NCBI RefSeq assembly: GCF_000382885.1
Contig: NZ_CAVK010000061.1
Coordinates: forward strand, 42,719 to 106,718
Reading direction: 5' to 3'
Source of the DNA: Sphingobium indicum BiD32
GTDB taxonomy: Bacteria > Pseudomonadota > Alphaproteobacteria > Sphingomonadales > Sphingomonadaceae
DNA length: 64,000 nucleotides
In this document: positions 55,709 to 63,892 of the stretch, one piece after another
How positions within the stretch are numbered: position 1 is the first letter of the stretch
How the letters are laid out: each line of letters begins with the position of its first letter
Notes under the pieces: generated by a model
What the model saw: only the letters and a program-made list of their open reading frames with translations
The model's database searches: none
Told to the model about the DNA's origin: nothing
Position numbers and translations under genes: made by a program

Positions 55709-57292
55709 TTAGTCGCCCATTGGCAGCAAGGCCGAACCGCCTGGGTCCGGCCTGCCTTCTCGCCGAACGATCGACCGTTCAAAATCGAGTTCAGTGCACA
55801 GGCCTTCGAGATCACGGTGGACGAATGCTGCTGCAACCTTCCTCCCGCCGCGCCTGAAAATGATCGAACAAATTCGCTCCTGCAGGTCGCCATCTACCTC
55901 GATCGCATCCCAGCCCGCGCCATGACCGACATAAGCGATCCCAAGATCATATTGCTCGGTCCAGAAGAAGGGGATTGCCGCAAATCGCTCATGGCGTCCG
56001 AGAATGTTTCGGGCCGCGGTTTCGCCCTGACGCTCGGCCACGACAAAATGTTCGACGCGAATTGTCTCGCCGGTGAGCGGGTCCGGCCACCGCGCGATAT
56101 CCCCCGCCGCAAACACATGAGGCCTACTCGTTTCAAGATATTCGTTCACCAGCACGCCATGATCAATGGCCAGGCCCGCTTCCTCGGCCAGCGCCGTCTC
56201 AGCGCGCGCACCCACGCCGATAACGACCAGGTCGGCAGCGATCTTTTCGCCATTCGTCAACGTCACCCCCTCGTCATCGATCTCGGTAGCCGTTGTTTCG
56301 AGATGGAAGGTGACGCCGTGGCTCTCGTGCAAGGTCTGCAGAAACCTGCCTATCTGCGGCCCCAGGACGGCCTCCATCAAAACCGCCTCACGGCCGATTG
56401 CATGCACGTCAATCCCACGGGCCCGAAGCGAAGAGGCGACCTCAAGACCGATAAAGCTTGCGCCAATCACGACAGCGCTCTTCGCCGAGGTTGCGGCTGC
56501 GACCAGATTGCGGCTGTCGGATACGGTGCGCAGATAGTGGACATGCGCGAGGGACGCACCGGGGATATCGAGCTGCACAGGCCTGGCGCCGGTAGCAAGC
56601 AGGAGAGCATCATAGGGATAGCGGCTTCCGTCCGCCAAGATCACCTGCCGAGCCGCCAGATCGAGGCTGGTCACCAGCGCGTTCAGATGCAGATCGATTT
56701 TGTGCTCGCGATAGAATTCGATTGATCGAAGCGGGATCCAATCCTCGGGGACCGCGCCAGCCAGATAACCCTTGGATAGATTTGGCCGATCGCACGGTAG
56801 GGCATCGTCAGCGCTCAGCATCGTGATCGGCCCAGTATAGCCCTCCCTCCGAAGGGTTTCTGCAGCGGTATTGCCGGCCGCGCCGCCGCCGACAATGACA
56901 ACCGATGCTGGCACCCCGGCCTCGCCTGCCAGTACAGGCGCCTCCGGCTCGTGGAGCTCTTCCCGGACAAAAGCGATATCGCCGACCTCCTCCACGCGCC
57001 AACGCCGCAGGGGATCACGAGCCGGTGCGCGAAGCACGCTGCCCGTGCGCAGGTCGAAACAAGCATGGTGCCATGGGCACCGGATGGTCTCATCAACAAG
57101 AGCCCCATCGGCGAGCGGCGCTCCGTAATGCGTGCAAAAGGCGCCAACCGCGAACAGGCGGCCCCCACGTCGAACAAGCAAGACAGCGTCACCCCCCGAA
57201 TGTCCTTGGAGCATGGTTCCCTCCGGCAGCGATGCAAGTGAGACTCCGAGGCTAAGATCGGGTCCGGACAAGGCGGGCGTTTCGGTGGTCAT
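55709..57292 (-). CDS. Rieske-domain FAD/NAD(P)H oxidoreductase (AIFM3-like ferredoxin reductase)
   Basis: 527 residues from ATG 57292, with AAGGAG upstream; the frame is open to 57568 but that part is unsupported. The N-terminal Rieske domain has C53-T-H55 and C72-P-W-H75, followed by a two-dinucleotide reductase: FAD motif VIVGGGAAGNTAAETLRREG, NAD(P) motif VVIGASFIGLEVASSLRARG, the HVFAAGDIARWPDP motif and a C-terminal dimerisation domain. This fusion resembles eukaryotic AIFM3 and bacterial dioxygenase ferredoxin reductases. The electron acceptor is unknown; no oxygenase is nearby. Confidence 0.9.
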   Translation of the reverse strand: MTTETPALSGPDLSLGVSLASLPEGTMLQGHSGGDAVLLVRRGGRLFAVGAFCTHYGAPLADGALVDETIRCPWHHACFDLRTGSVLRAPARDPLRRWRVEEVGDIAFVREELHEPEAPVLAGEAGVPASVVIVGGGAAGNTAAETLRREGYTGPITMLSADDALPCDRPNLSKGYLAGAVPEDWIPLRSIEFYREHKIDLHLNALVTSLDLAARQVILADGSRYPYDALLLATGARPVQLDIPGASLAHVHYLRTVSDSRNLVAAATSAKSAVVIGASFIGLEVASSLRARGIDVHAIGREAVLMEAVLGPQIGRFLQTLHESHGVTFHLETTATEIDDEGVTLTNGEKIAADLVVIGVGARAETALAEEAGLAIDHGVLVNEYLETSRPHVFAAGDIARWPDPLTGETIRVEHFVVAERQGETAARNILGRHERFAAIPFFWTEQYDLGIAYVGHGAGWDAIEVDGDLQERICSIIFRRGGRKVAAAFVHRDLEGLCTELDFERSIVRREGRPDPGGSALLPMGD

Positions 57293-57920
57293 GCGATACT
57301 CCTTCGCGCTGTTGGCGCACTCGCCTGACAGCCCAGTCACGCAAGCAGGCGCCGCTTGGCTCCCTCTACTATTGATAACGATCGGCCGGATTGGTTCCCG
57401 GGAATTGATGACCCGTCCGGATGTCACGGGGTGCCATGATCGCATGATGATACGTACAGCGATCTGACGCACGCCGTCGGCGCCTGCCGCGTTCCATATT
57501 TCAGACCAAGCCTGGGCCGTATGGCCGACCTTGGCCAGTTCTGCACTCCGAGTGACGAACAGGACCAACGCCGCCGAACAGGCGATTGAGGCCTGGCGCT
57601 GGCCGGAAAGAACCGCCTAGTTCGAGATATGTAACAGCGTCGGCACGGTCTTGCGCAAAGCCAAAGCCGATGCCATCACCGCGCCTGGCACCATGGACGC
57701 CGACACATGAACCGATGGTTGGACTAGCTGTCCGCCTGATGCTGAAGCAACCGGCAGGAGGTCGTCAGCCACGGCGATTATGACGTTCGAAACCATCAAA
57801 ATATTGATGCTAAGTGATAATAATATTAATTCGACTTATCTTAAATTTGCGTTCACCTTTCAACTTACGATGCGACCGCCAAATAGCGCTGGGCACCAAG
57901 CGGCAGGGAGGAGCCCCGGT
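57293..57920. other. Divergent region between reductase and kinase genes, with a dyad
   Basis: About 628 bases without a convincing gene. Near 57794-57809 the palindrome CATCAA-N4-TTGATG lies in an AT-rich patch upstream of the histidine kinase start; it resembles an inverted FNR half-site pair but in the wrong orientation for FNR. The patch could hold the kinase promoter. The Rieske reductase promoter should also be here. Confidence 0.4.
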
Positions 57921-58745
57921 ATGTCGGTTGAGACATCTTTGAAATCCTCAAGTGAGCATGAGGCTCCAGATCGTGTCCGCGACTTGCCGACGGTAGACAG
58001 CGAAGAAGCTGCCGCTGAGGAAGCGAGTGCTTCTGCCATTCAGCGAATGATCGCCTTGGGGCAGATGAGCAGTGGCTTCGTGCACGACTTCAGAAACATC
58101 CTCGCCGTGATTTCCGCTGGACTGAGCTTGGCAAGGCGTCACGAATCTGACCCGGTTGCGTCAAATGGATTCCTTGCAGGAGCTCAAGAAGGGGTGGATC
58201 GCGGGTTGAAAATGGCGACGCGATTGCTGGATTTTACGAGCGGTCATGACTGTGAAGTCCATGCCGAAAACGTCAATGACGCTCTGCGGCAGTCGGAAGC
58301 ACTTCTGCGGTATGCCGCCGGTGCCGATACCCGACTGATCCTGCAACTCGGTTCCAATGTCCCGGACTTTGATTTCGATCGTCCGCAATTCAATGCAGCG
58401 ATCATGAATCTCGTCATCAACGCTCGAGATGCGATGCCAGACGGTGGAGTCATCCAAATCAGCACAGATTTGGTCACCCAACCGGCATTTACCGGCGTGA
58501 ACCTCGAGGCTTATGTCCAAATCCGCGTGCAGGACGACGGGACTGGCATGTCGGCGAGCGTCATGCGCAGAATCATCGATCCCTTCTTTACGACCAAGGC
58601 CGAAACCGGAACCGGGCTGGGGCTACCGCAGGTGGATGCCTTTGTGAAGCAGGCTGGTGGTTTCATGAGAATCGATAGTGCGATCGGGGCTGGAAGCGTA
58701 TTCGACCTCTTCTTTCCGGCGCGCGCCAGTGCGACTCCCCAGTGA
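57921..58745 (+). CDS. Soluble sensor histidine kinase
   Basis: 274 residues from ATG 57921, chosen because GGGAGGAGC stands eight bases upstream; the frame is open from 57780 but that part is AT-rich and likely promoter. There is no membrane segment or PAS domain. The dimerisation/phosphoacceptor His is H55 in GQMSSGFVHDFRNILAVIS; the ATPase shows an N box MNLVINARDAMPDGG, G1 DDGTGMS and G2 GTGLGLPQVDAF. It resembles NtrB-like cytoplasmic kinases. No response regulator is adjacent. The IS66 element lies about 180 bases downstream. Confidence 0.87.
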   Translation: MSVETSLKSSSEHEAPDRVRDLPTVDSEEAAAEEASASAIQRMIALGQMSSGFVHDFRNILAVISAGLSLARRHESDPVASNGFLAGAQEGVDRGLKMATRLLDFTSGHDCEVHAENVNDALRQSEALLRYAAGADTRLILQLGSNVPDFDFDRPQFNAAIMNLVINARDAMPDGGVIQISTDLVTQPAFTGVNLEAYVQIRVQDDGTGMSASVMRRIIDPFFTTKAETGTGLGLPQVDAFVKQAGGFMRIDSAIGAGSVFDLFFPARASATPQ

Positions 58746-58918
58746 CGAGGTCATGTGGATTTGATGGCTTTCCCGCGGCGTACGTCCATCGAGCCTAGCC
58801 AGCCTGTCTCCTGAACTATCTGGCACGAGGGGATCACTGTGAGCGCCGGTGACAAGCCATCCGAGATCAGGACTGAATTCCATCCCGTATACCGTCCATT
58901 TGATCCATGCCCAAATCC

Positions 58919-58926
58919 ATACGATG
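58919..58926. repeat. 8-bp target-site duplication, left copy
   Basis: ATACGATG stands directly before the left end of the IS66 element. The same 8 bases follow the right end at 61773-61780. Eight-base duplications are characteristic of IS66 insertion. Confidence 0.93.
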
Positions 58927-58950
58927 GTATCCATCCGGTGAGAACCGCAT
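58927..58950. repeat. IS66 left terminal inverted repeat
   Basis: The outer 12 bases (GTATCCATCCGG) match the right end exactly; the next 12 pair at roughly half of the positions, including a CCGC block at 58945-58948. Confidence 0.85.
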
Positions 58951-59001
58951 GAAGAATGGAGCTGGCTGCTGTAGGTTACCGGTTTCAGCGGGAGTCTGCC
59001 G

Positions 59002-59283
59002 ATGGATGATCCGCAGATTGACGTCGATCTGATCGACGAGGCGATTTTGGCGTTGATGTTTTTGACGGTGCAGAGGGACGATCGTCAGCTTCCGATCTGG
59101 CGCGCGTGGAAGTCATTCGACTGGGCCGCGATGGGCCGGCTCTACGAGAAGGATCTTATCCTCGACCCGGTTGGCAAGACCAAGTCAGTTGTCATCACGG
59201 AAGAAGGACGCCGGCGCAGTGAGGCGGCCTTTTATCGCCTTTTCGCCCGCAGGGAGGACTCTCAGGCGGCTCCGGGCAGCTGA
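59002..59283 (+). CDS. DUF6429 family passenger protein inside IS66
   Basis: 93 residues, DLIDEAILALMFLTVQRDDR and SFDWAAMGRLYEKDLILDPV, then a TEEGRRRSEAAFYRLF helix. This pattern fits DUF6429, small winged-helix-like proteins that I recall being found next to IS66 transposases. The gene lies inside the inverted repeats and so moves with the element. Its 3' end overlaps tnpC by 22 bases on the opposite strand, an arrangement that could let it repress the transposase (inference). Confidence 0.8.
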   Translation: MDDPQIDVDLIDEAILALMFLTVQRDDRQLPIWRAWKSFDWAAMGRLYEKDLILDPVGKTKSVVITEEGRRRSEAAFYRLFARREDSQAAPGS

Positions 59284-60908
59284 ACGGGGCCGCTCCAGTT
59301 CCAGGGCAGCAGATCGTCGAGGCGGCTGACGGGATGCTCGGCAATGCGGGCAAGGACGTCGGCGAGCCAGGCCTGGGGATCGACGTTGTTGAGCTTGGCG
59401 GTACCGATCAGCGAGTACATGATGGCAGCGCGCTGGCCACCGCGATCAGATCCGCAGAACAGCCAGGCCTTCCTTCCAAGCGGCACGCAGCGCAGGGCGC
59501 GTTCGGCGGCGTTGTTGGTGAGACAAACCCTGCCGTCGTCCAGGAAGCGGGTGAAGGCATCCCAACGCCGGAGCATGTAGTTGATGGCCTTGGCGAGGTC
59601 GTGGTTGCGCGAGAGCCTGGCGAGCTGGGTAGTGAGCCAGGCGTGCAGCTCGGCCATGAGCGGCGCGCTCAGCTCGCGGCGCGCAGCGAGCCGCTCGGCA
59701 GCATCCTTGCCATTGATGGCGCGCTCGACGTCGAACAGGCCATCGATCCTCTGCACGGCCTCGAGCGCGATCGGGTAGATCATGCCGGCATGTTCACCGC
59801 GGTTCTTCTTGCGGGCCGCGCTGGCAACGTCGGCCAGCTCGAAGAACTTGCGCCTCGCGTGGGCGAAGCAGCCGGCCTCGAGCACGGGTGCAGGCAAGCG
59901 ACCGGGGGCGTAGAGCTCGCCGTAACCGCCATAGGCGTCGGCCTGCAGGATCCCTGACCAGGATGCGAGATGCGTCCTTGGATGTTCGCCGCGCCGATCG
60001 CGCGAGTAGTGGAATAGCGCCGCTGGAGGATCGGCGCCGGCGAACGGTCGATCATCGCGCACGTAGACCCACAATCGGGCCGTATCGGTCTTCACTTTGG
60101 CCATGACGGGCACGGTCGTATCATCGCCATGCAATCGCTCGGCGGCGAGGATGTGCGCCTCGATGAGCCGGTAGAGCGGCATCAGCGCGAAGGCGGTGGC
60201 ACCGACCTGGTCGGCGAGCGTCGAAGTGCTGAGCGGGACGCCTTCACGGGCGAAGCGCTCGGCCTGGCGGTTGAGCGGCTGGTGCTGCCCGTACTTCTCG
60301 AACAGCAGCATGGCGAGGAAGCTTGGTCCCGCCCAGCCACGCGGTACGACGTGGAAGGGCGCTGGCGGCTGCGTGATCGCCTCGCAGTCCCGGCAGGAGA
60401 ACTTCTCGCGCACGGTCTGGATGACCTTCCAGGCGCGCGGGATCGCCTCGAGCGTCTCGGTGATGTCCTCGCCCAGCCTGGACAACCGGCTGCCGCCACA
60501 GGCCGGGCAAGAGCACGGTGCCGGCACGACGACCCGCTCGCGCGGCAGGTGTTCGGGAAACGGCTTCCTGGCCGGCCGCTTGCGTTCGAAGGCGGAGATG
60601 GTTGCGGTCTTCTCGGCCGCGGCCTCAGCAGCAACGTCGTCCTCGGCCGCGTCGGCCTCGAGATCTTCGAGCTGCAGTTCCATCTGGTCGAGGAGCCGGC
60701 GGGTACGCTCGGCGCTGGCGGCGTATTGCTCGCGCCTCAGCTTAGCGATCTGCAGCTTGAGGTGTGCGATCACCGCCTCGGTGGCACTCTCCCGAGCATG
60801 GGCATTGGCGAGCTTGGCCTCGGCCTCATTGGCCCGCTGGGTCGCACTCGCCAGCAGCGCCTTGAGCGCTTCGATATCGTCAGGAAGGGGCGAAACGGCT
60901 GCTTCCAT
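59262..60908 (-). CDS. tnpC: IS66 transposase TnpC
   Basis: 548 residues from ATG 60908; the frame extends slightly upstream. An N-terminal coiled-coil region (ALKALLASATQRANEAEAKL, LKLQIAKLRREQYAASAERT) precedes a zinc-finger CSCPACGG and C-x2-C (FSCRDC), then the DDE-type catalytic domain with GDDTTVPVM, LQADAYGGYGELY and LTNNAAERALRCVPLGRKAW. This is the canonical IS66 TnpC. The downstream end overlaps DUF6429 antisense. Confidence 0.95.
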   Translation of the reverse strand: MEAAVSPLPDDIEALKALLASATQRANEAEAKLANAHARESATEAVIAHLKLQIAKLRREQYAASAERTRRLLDQMELQLEDLEADAAEDDVAAEAAAEKTATISAFERKRPARKPFPEHLPRERVVVPAPCSCPACGGSRLSRLGEDITETLEAIPRAWKVIQTVREKFSCRDCEAITQPPAPFHVVPRGWAGPSFLAMLLFEKYGQHQPLNRQAERFAREGVPLSTSTLADQVGATAFALMPLYRLIEAHILAAERLHGDDTTVPVMAKVKTDTARLWVYVRDDRPFAGADPPAALFHYSRDRRGEHPRTHLASWSGILQADAYGGYGELYAPGRLPAPVLEAGCFAHARRKFFELADVASAARKKNRGEHAGMIYPIALEAVQRIDGLFDVERAINGKDAAERLAARRELSAPLMAELHAWLTTQLARLSRNHDLAKAINYMLRRWDAFTRFLDDGRVCLTNNAAERALRCVPLGRKAWLFCGSDRGGQRAAIMYSLIGTAKLNNVDPQAWLADVLARIAEHPVSRLDDLLPWNWSGPVQLPGAA

Positions 60909-60980
60909 GACCGCGATGGAATCACAGAAAAGCGCCCGAATGAAGCGCAAAATGCGAGGGTAGTGAAGAAATCGCGCGCC

Positions 60981-61322
60981 CTATCCGGCACTCTGGGGGC
61001 GCCAGGAATACTGCGGGTTACGCCAGTCGATGCCGTCGAGCAGGCAGGCAAGTTGCGAGGCTGTCAGCGACACCATGCCGTCCTTCGCCGACGGCCAGAC
61101 GAACCGGCCCTTCTCGAGCCGCTTGGCATAGAGCGACATGCCGATCCCGTCGTGCCAGATCAGCTTCACCAGCGATCCAGCCCGCCCGCGGAACACGAAC
61201 AGGTCGCCGCCATGGGGATCGCGCTTGAGGCCCTGCTGGACCAACAAAGCGAGCCCCTGCATCCCCTTGCGCATATCGGTGTGGCCCATCGCGATCCACA
61301 CGCGGGCTCCCGAAGGGATCAT
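60981..61322 (-). CDS. tnpB: IS66 accessory protein TnpB
   Basis: 113 residues matching IS66 Orf2: RVWIAMGHTDMRKGMQGLAL, DLFVFRGRAGSLVKLIWHDG and YAKRLEKGRFVWP. It is required for transposition by members of the family. The ATG overlaps the tnpA stop by 4 bases; tnpC follows after 72 bases. Confidence 0.95.
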   Translation of the reverse strand: MIPSGARVWIAMGHTDMRKGMQGLALLVQQGLKRDPHGGDLFVFRGRAGSLVKLIWHDGIGMSLYAKRLEKGRFVWPSAKDGMVSLTASQLACLLDGIDWRNPQYSWRPQSAG

Positions 61323-61687
61323 CGCAGCGCCTTCAACGCTGAGGCCACCAGCGCCGGGGATGCCGAGGCAAAGATGCTGATCCGCTTGCCCCGTGCCAGG
61401 TCGATGACGATTGCGGGCTGCAGACCGGGGTGAGCTACACCTTCGTCCTCGATCATCACGGCCGCGGCGAAACCGGGAGCCGCCAAATCATCAGGCTCCG
61501 GTTCGGCATGAACCTCGCGCAGTTTACGCCGCCAAGTGTAGACCAGGGCCGTCGATACGTCGTGCCGCCGCGCGACCTCGGCGACGCAAGCGCCGGGCGC
61601 GAAGGCCTCGGTCAGGATCTCTAGCCGCTCCCCGTCGCTCCAGCGTCGACGCCGCTCCGGCCCGGAAAACACCGTGATCTGCCCCAT
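61319..61687 (-). CDS. tnpA: IS66 accessory protein TnpA
   Basis: 122 residues. The helix-turn-helix is RRRRWSDGERLEILTEAFAP with VAEVARRHDVSTALVYTWRR; a short C-terminal block IVIDLARGKRISIFASASPA follows. It is the IS66 Orf1/TnpA-type DNA-binding protein. Upstream an imperfect 26-base palindrome (61698-61723, TAAGCG...CGCTTA) overlaps the expected promoter, a possible binding site. Confidence 0.94.
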   Translation of the reverse strand: MGQITVFSGPERRRRWSDGERLEILTEAFAPGACVAEVARRHDVSTALVYTWRRKLREVHAEPEPDDLAAPGFAAAVMIEDEGVAHPGLQPAIVIDLARGKRISIFASASPALVASALKALR

Positions 61688-61697
61688 CGACCGCTCC

Positions 61698-61723
61698 TAA
61701 GCGCACTCTTAAGAGCACGCTTA
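61698..61723. repeat. Imperfect palindrome upstream of tnpA
   Basis: TAAGCGCACTCTTAAGAGCACGCTTA-like dyad (TAAGCG, CTCTTAAGAG, CGCTTA) inside the right end of the element, 11-36 bases upstream of the tnpA start. It may be a regulatory site or a binding site for the transposition proteins. Confidence 0.5.
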
Positions 61724-61748
61724 AGACCGGTCGCTCACCTCATCGACA

Positions 61749-61772
61749 AGGCGGGACCCGCCGGATGGATAC
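61749..61772. repeat. IS66 right terminal inverted repeat
   Basis: Read inward from 61772 it begins GTATCCATCCGG, exactly matching the left end for 12 bases, with partial match beyond. Confidence 0.85.
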
Positions 61773-61780
61773 ATACGATG
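61773..61780. repeat. 8-bp target-site duplication, right copy
   Basis: ATACGATG, identical to 58919-58926, fixing the insertion point. Confidence 0.93.
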
Positions 61781-61949
61781 CAGCTGAAATGCGCTCTTTG
61801 ACGTGTCCATCTCGATGCACCGGCTCTACGGCCGTGATCAGCGCGCCAGGCAAGGCACTGCTCGGCGATTATGCGGACCAGCACCGAGGCGCATTTTCGT
61901 CTTGCACCACGGTCGTTGGGAAGTCCCTACCGAGTAAATCGTTGCCCGG

Positions 61950-62552
61950 TCAGCCCTCGGCACTCGGATGATAGCGCTTGACACGGTGCAAGGTGTTTCG
62001 ATCGGTATGATGCATTTCAGTGCCCGTGGCGGCGAGCTTTAGCAACAAGTCCGATGTATAGCTGAAGGTACCGTCGTCGTTGATCGTGAAACAGCTTTTG
62101 AAGTCGCGAATTTCGGCGCGCTCAAGAAGATATTTATTCTGCAAAACGCCGTAGCAGGGCGAACCTGGCTTGGCATCGAAGGTCAGGATCTTGTCTTCCT
62201 GCCTGGCGTTGCTGCCCGCAAGGATGGCGATCCCGCGCCCGAATACCACTGTACGCATGAGCTCGCCATGCGCCTTATCCCAGAGCAGAAAGCCGATTTC
62301 ATCATGGAAGGGGTCCATGGCCTCCTCGCCGTGACGCCAGGCAGTCATGCTATAGTTCAGCCCCCACAGCGTTTGCTGACCGTTCTCCTGCACAGGAATC
62401 GGCTTGAACGACGCCTTTTCGAAATAGGTCGTCTCGGTCGTCCAATCATCCTTATTGTGATAGGAAAGATCAACCCCGACATTGCCTTCCCACTCACCGA
62501 CGAGTGGTGTCAGCGGACCCAGTTTGCGCGAATAAGCGATATCGTTCGGCAC
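61950..62552 (-). CDS. Nitrobindin/FABP-like heme-binding beta-barrel protein
   Basis: 200 residues with the family's opening LGPLTPLVGEWEGNVGVDLS (GxWxGxG-like) and a run of beta strands (TTYFEKASFKPIPV, NYSMTAWRHGE, EIGFLLWDKAHGEL, RTVVFGRGIAILAGS). This is the lipocalin-like barrel of bacterial nitrobindins/THAP4-like proteins, some of which bind ferric heme and handle NO or peroxynitrite. Whether the proximal His is conserved cannot be settled here. It fits the NO/heme theme of the left end (NnrS). Confidence 0.7.
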   Translation of the reverse strand: MPNDIAYSRKLGPLTPLVGEWEGNVGVDLSYHNKDDWTTETTYFEKASFKPIPVQENGQQTLWGLNYSMTAWRHGEEAMDPFHDEIGFLLWDKAHGELMRTVVFGRGIAILAGSNARQEDKILTFDAKPGSPCYGVLQNKYLLERAEIRDFKSCFTINDDGTFSYTSDLLLKLAATGTEMHHTDRNTLHRVKRYHPSAEG

Positions 62553-63031
62553 CGCGACCTTCTCCTTCTCTTACGCTTGGTGGTCACGTTACCATTTGAA
62601 GGCGCGAGACAATCAACGAAAGATTTTCAGACCTGCGAACACTTTCTTGCATGTCTTCTGTTTATTTCCATCGCTGCGCGTTTCCGCCTTTTTTGCCCGG
62701 TAGCATCGGAGCCGGCGTCACCTCACAACCACAGAAACCTGCCGCGAACCGCTCCCCATGCCACCCCCTGTACCTGCGGAGGGCAATAGCAGGCATAGTC
62801 GGCAGCCTCGCACAACCGCTAACGCGGAACAGCGTATAGTGCTCGACGGCCCTCAACGAGCCATTGAGTTCCTTTTGGATAGAGCGGGCCTTGGACGCCG
62901 CCAGCGTGTCGCACGCACCCTCGATCTCCGCGAGCAGATCCGCAAGGAGTCCGACCGAAAGTGGTAGGAAATCTTGCCCTATCAAACCAATGTTCCAGAG
63001 CTGCCCTCAACCCGGTGCCCGTAGCTGGCCA
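62553..63031. other. Gap upstream of the toxin gene, doubtful frames only
   Basis: About 479 bases. A minus-strand TTG frame (62662-62985) encodes LLADLLAEIEGACDTLAASK and RSIQKELNGSLRAVEHYTL, which look protein-like, but the C-terminal part is Arg-rich and no family is recognised. It may be the remnant of a disrupted gene. Confidence 0.35.
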
Positions 63032-63892
63032 TCATCTGAGCATGCTATTTGCAAGCTGATCGACTTTGGCGTGGAAGAAGCGCTCGCTCCACAGGCTCAA
63101 CGACTTCTCCTCGGCCGGACGCAGGAATCTGCTTACATCGGCCGCCGCCGCATCCCAGTCGATCGAGGTGATCTTCGCCTTCAAAGTTGCGATTACCCAC
63201 GCGTCGTCGATCGAAAGACCAAGCTCATGCTGCCACGGCCCCGCCTGGCGCAGAGCGGCAGAAAGGAGCGGGAGATTTGGAGATGTGCGATTTGCGACAT
63301 ACCAGGAGAAGTCGAACCAGTCGCGGCCTTTCAGATAGGGTCGGCAGAGCAGCGCGTGGATCTTGAGCGCGAAATTGGAAGGAAGATCCTGATGCCGCAC
63401 CTCATAGTCGGCGGGAAAATCGAGGAAGGTCGCCCCCTCACCGGAGCCCGCTGGCGGATTGGTGTCTATCTCAAGCTTGATCTTGATCGTTTTGGCGCGT
63501 CCTGATCCGGCGAAACTCAGATTGAGCTGGCTTGCGATTGAATCGTCCTTGAGGATGGCCTCGCGCACCACCCTGTCCATTTTGTCCTTGGGTTGCGCGT
63601 CCAGCTTAAGCCCGAACTGACCGAAGATGTCTACGAGCGCCGAAAGGTAGGGGGACCACTGGAAATCGGGGTCGGGTGCGCGGAGCAGGAAGTCGAGATC
63701 CTCCGAGAAGCGGGGGAGGGCATGCAGAATGCGCAAACTCGTGCCCCCCTGAAACAGCGCCACATCGAAAAAGTCGGCGCGCCAGAGGGCATAGAGAGCG
63801 ATCTCCTGGAGGATCTCCTTGGTCGCATTCTCCTCCTCGACGGCGTTGGTCGCGCCATAGTCGCGCAGTTTCCTCTGGAGCATCTCAATCAT
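63032..63892 (-). CDS. Nucleotidyltransferase AbiEii/AbiGii-type toxin
   Basis: 286 residues from ATG 63892; the frame is open to 63961 but that part belongs to the overlapping upstream gene. The MNT-fold signature is FQGGTSLRILHALPRFSEDL with the DLDFLL catalytic carboxylates, later KIKLEIDTNPP and FALKIHALLCRPYLKGRDWF. AbiEii proteins are the toxin half of type IV toxin-antitoxin/abortive-infection systems. The partner is partly inside the window. Confidence 0.85.
   Translation of the reverse strand: MIEMLQRKLRDYGATNAVEEENATKEILQEIALYALWRADFFDVALFQGGTSLRILHALPRFSEDLDFLLRAPDPDFQWSPYLSALVDIFGQFGLKLDAQPKDKMDRVVREAILKDDSIASQLNLSFAGSGRAKTIKIKLEIDTNPPAGSGEGATFLDFPADYEVRHQDLPSNFALKIHALLCRPYLKGRDWFDFSWYVANRTSPNLPLLSAALRQAGPWQHELGLSIDDAWVIATLKAKITSIDWDAAAADVSRFLRPAEEKSLSLWSERFFHAKVDQLANSMLR

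Larger units (their letters stand above)
58927..61772 (-). mobile_element. Complete IS66-family element, 2846 bp
   Basis: The element is bounded by imperfect terminal inverted repeats starting GTATCCATCCGG at the left and (read inward) at the right, with 12 perfect outer bases and partial pairing to about 24. Exact 8-bp direct repeats ATACGATG flank it. It carries tnpA, tnpB and tnpC on the minus strand and a plus-strand DUF6429 gene near the left end. All frames are intact, so it may be active. The ends start with GTAT rather than the GTAA often quoted for IS66. Confidence 0.93.

Noticed and set aside
60129..61433. Plus-strand frame of 434 codons opposite tnpC/tnpB
   Set aside because: The minus-strand IS66 genes are unmistakable, so this is a shadow frame.
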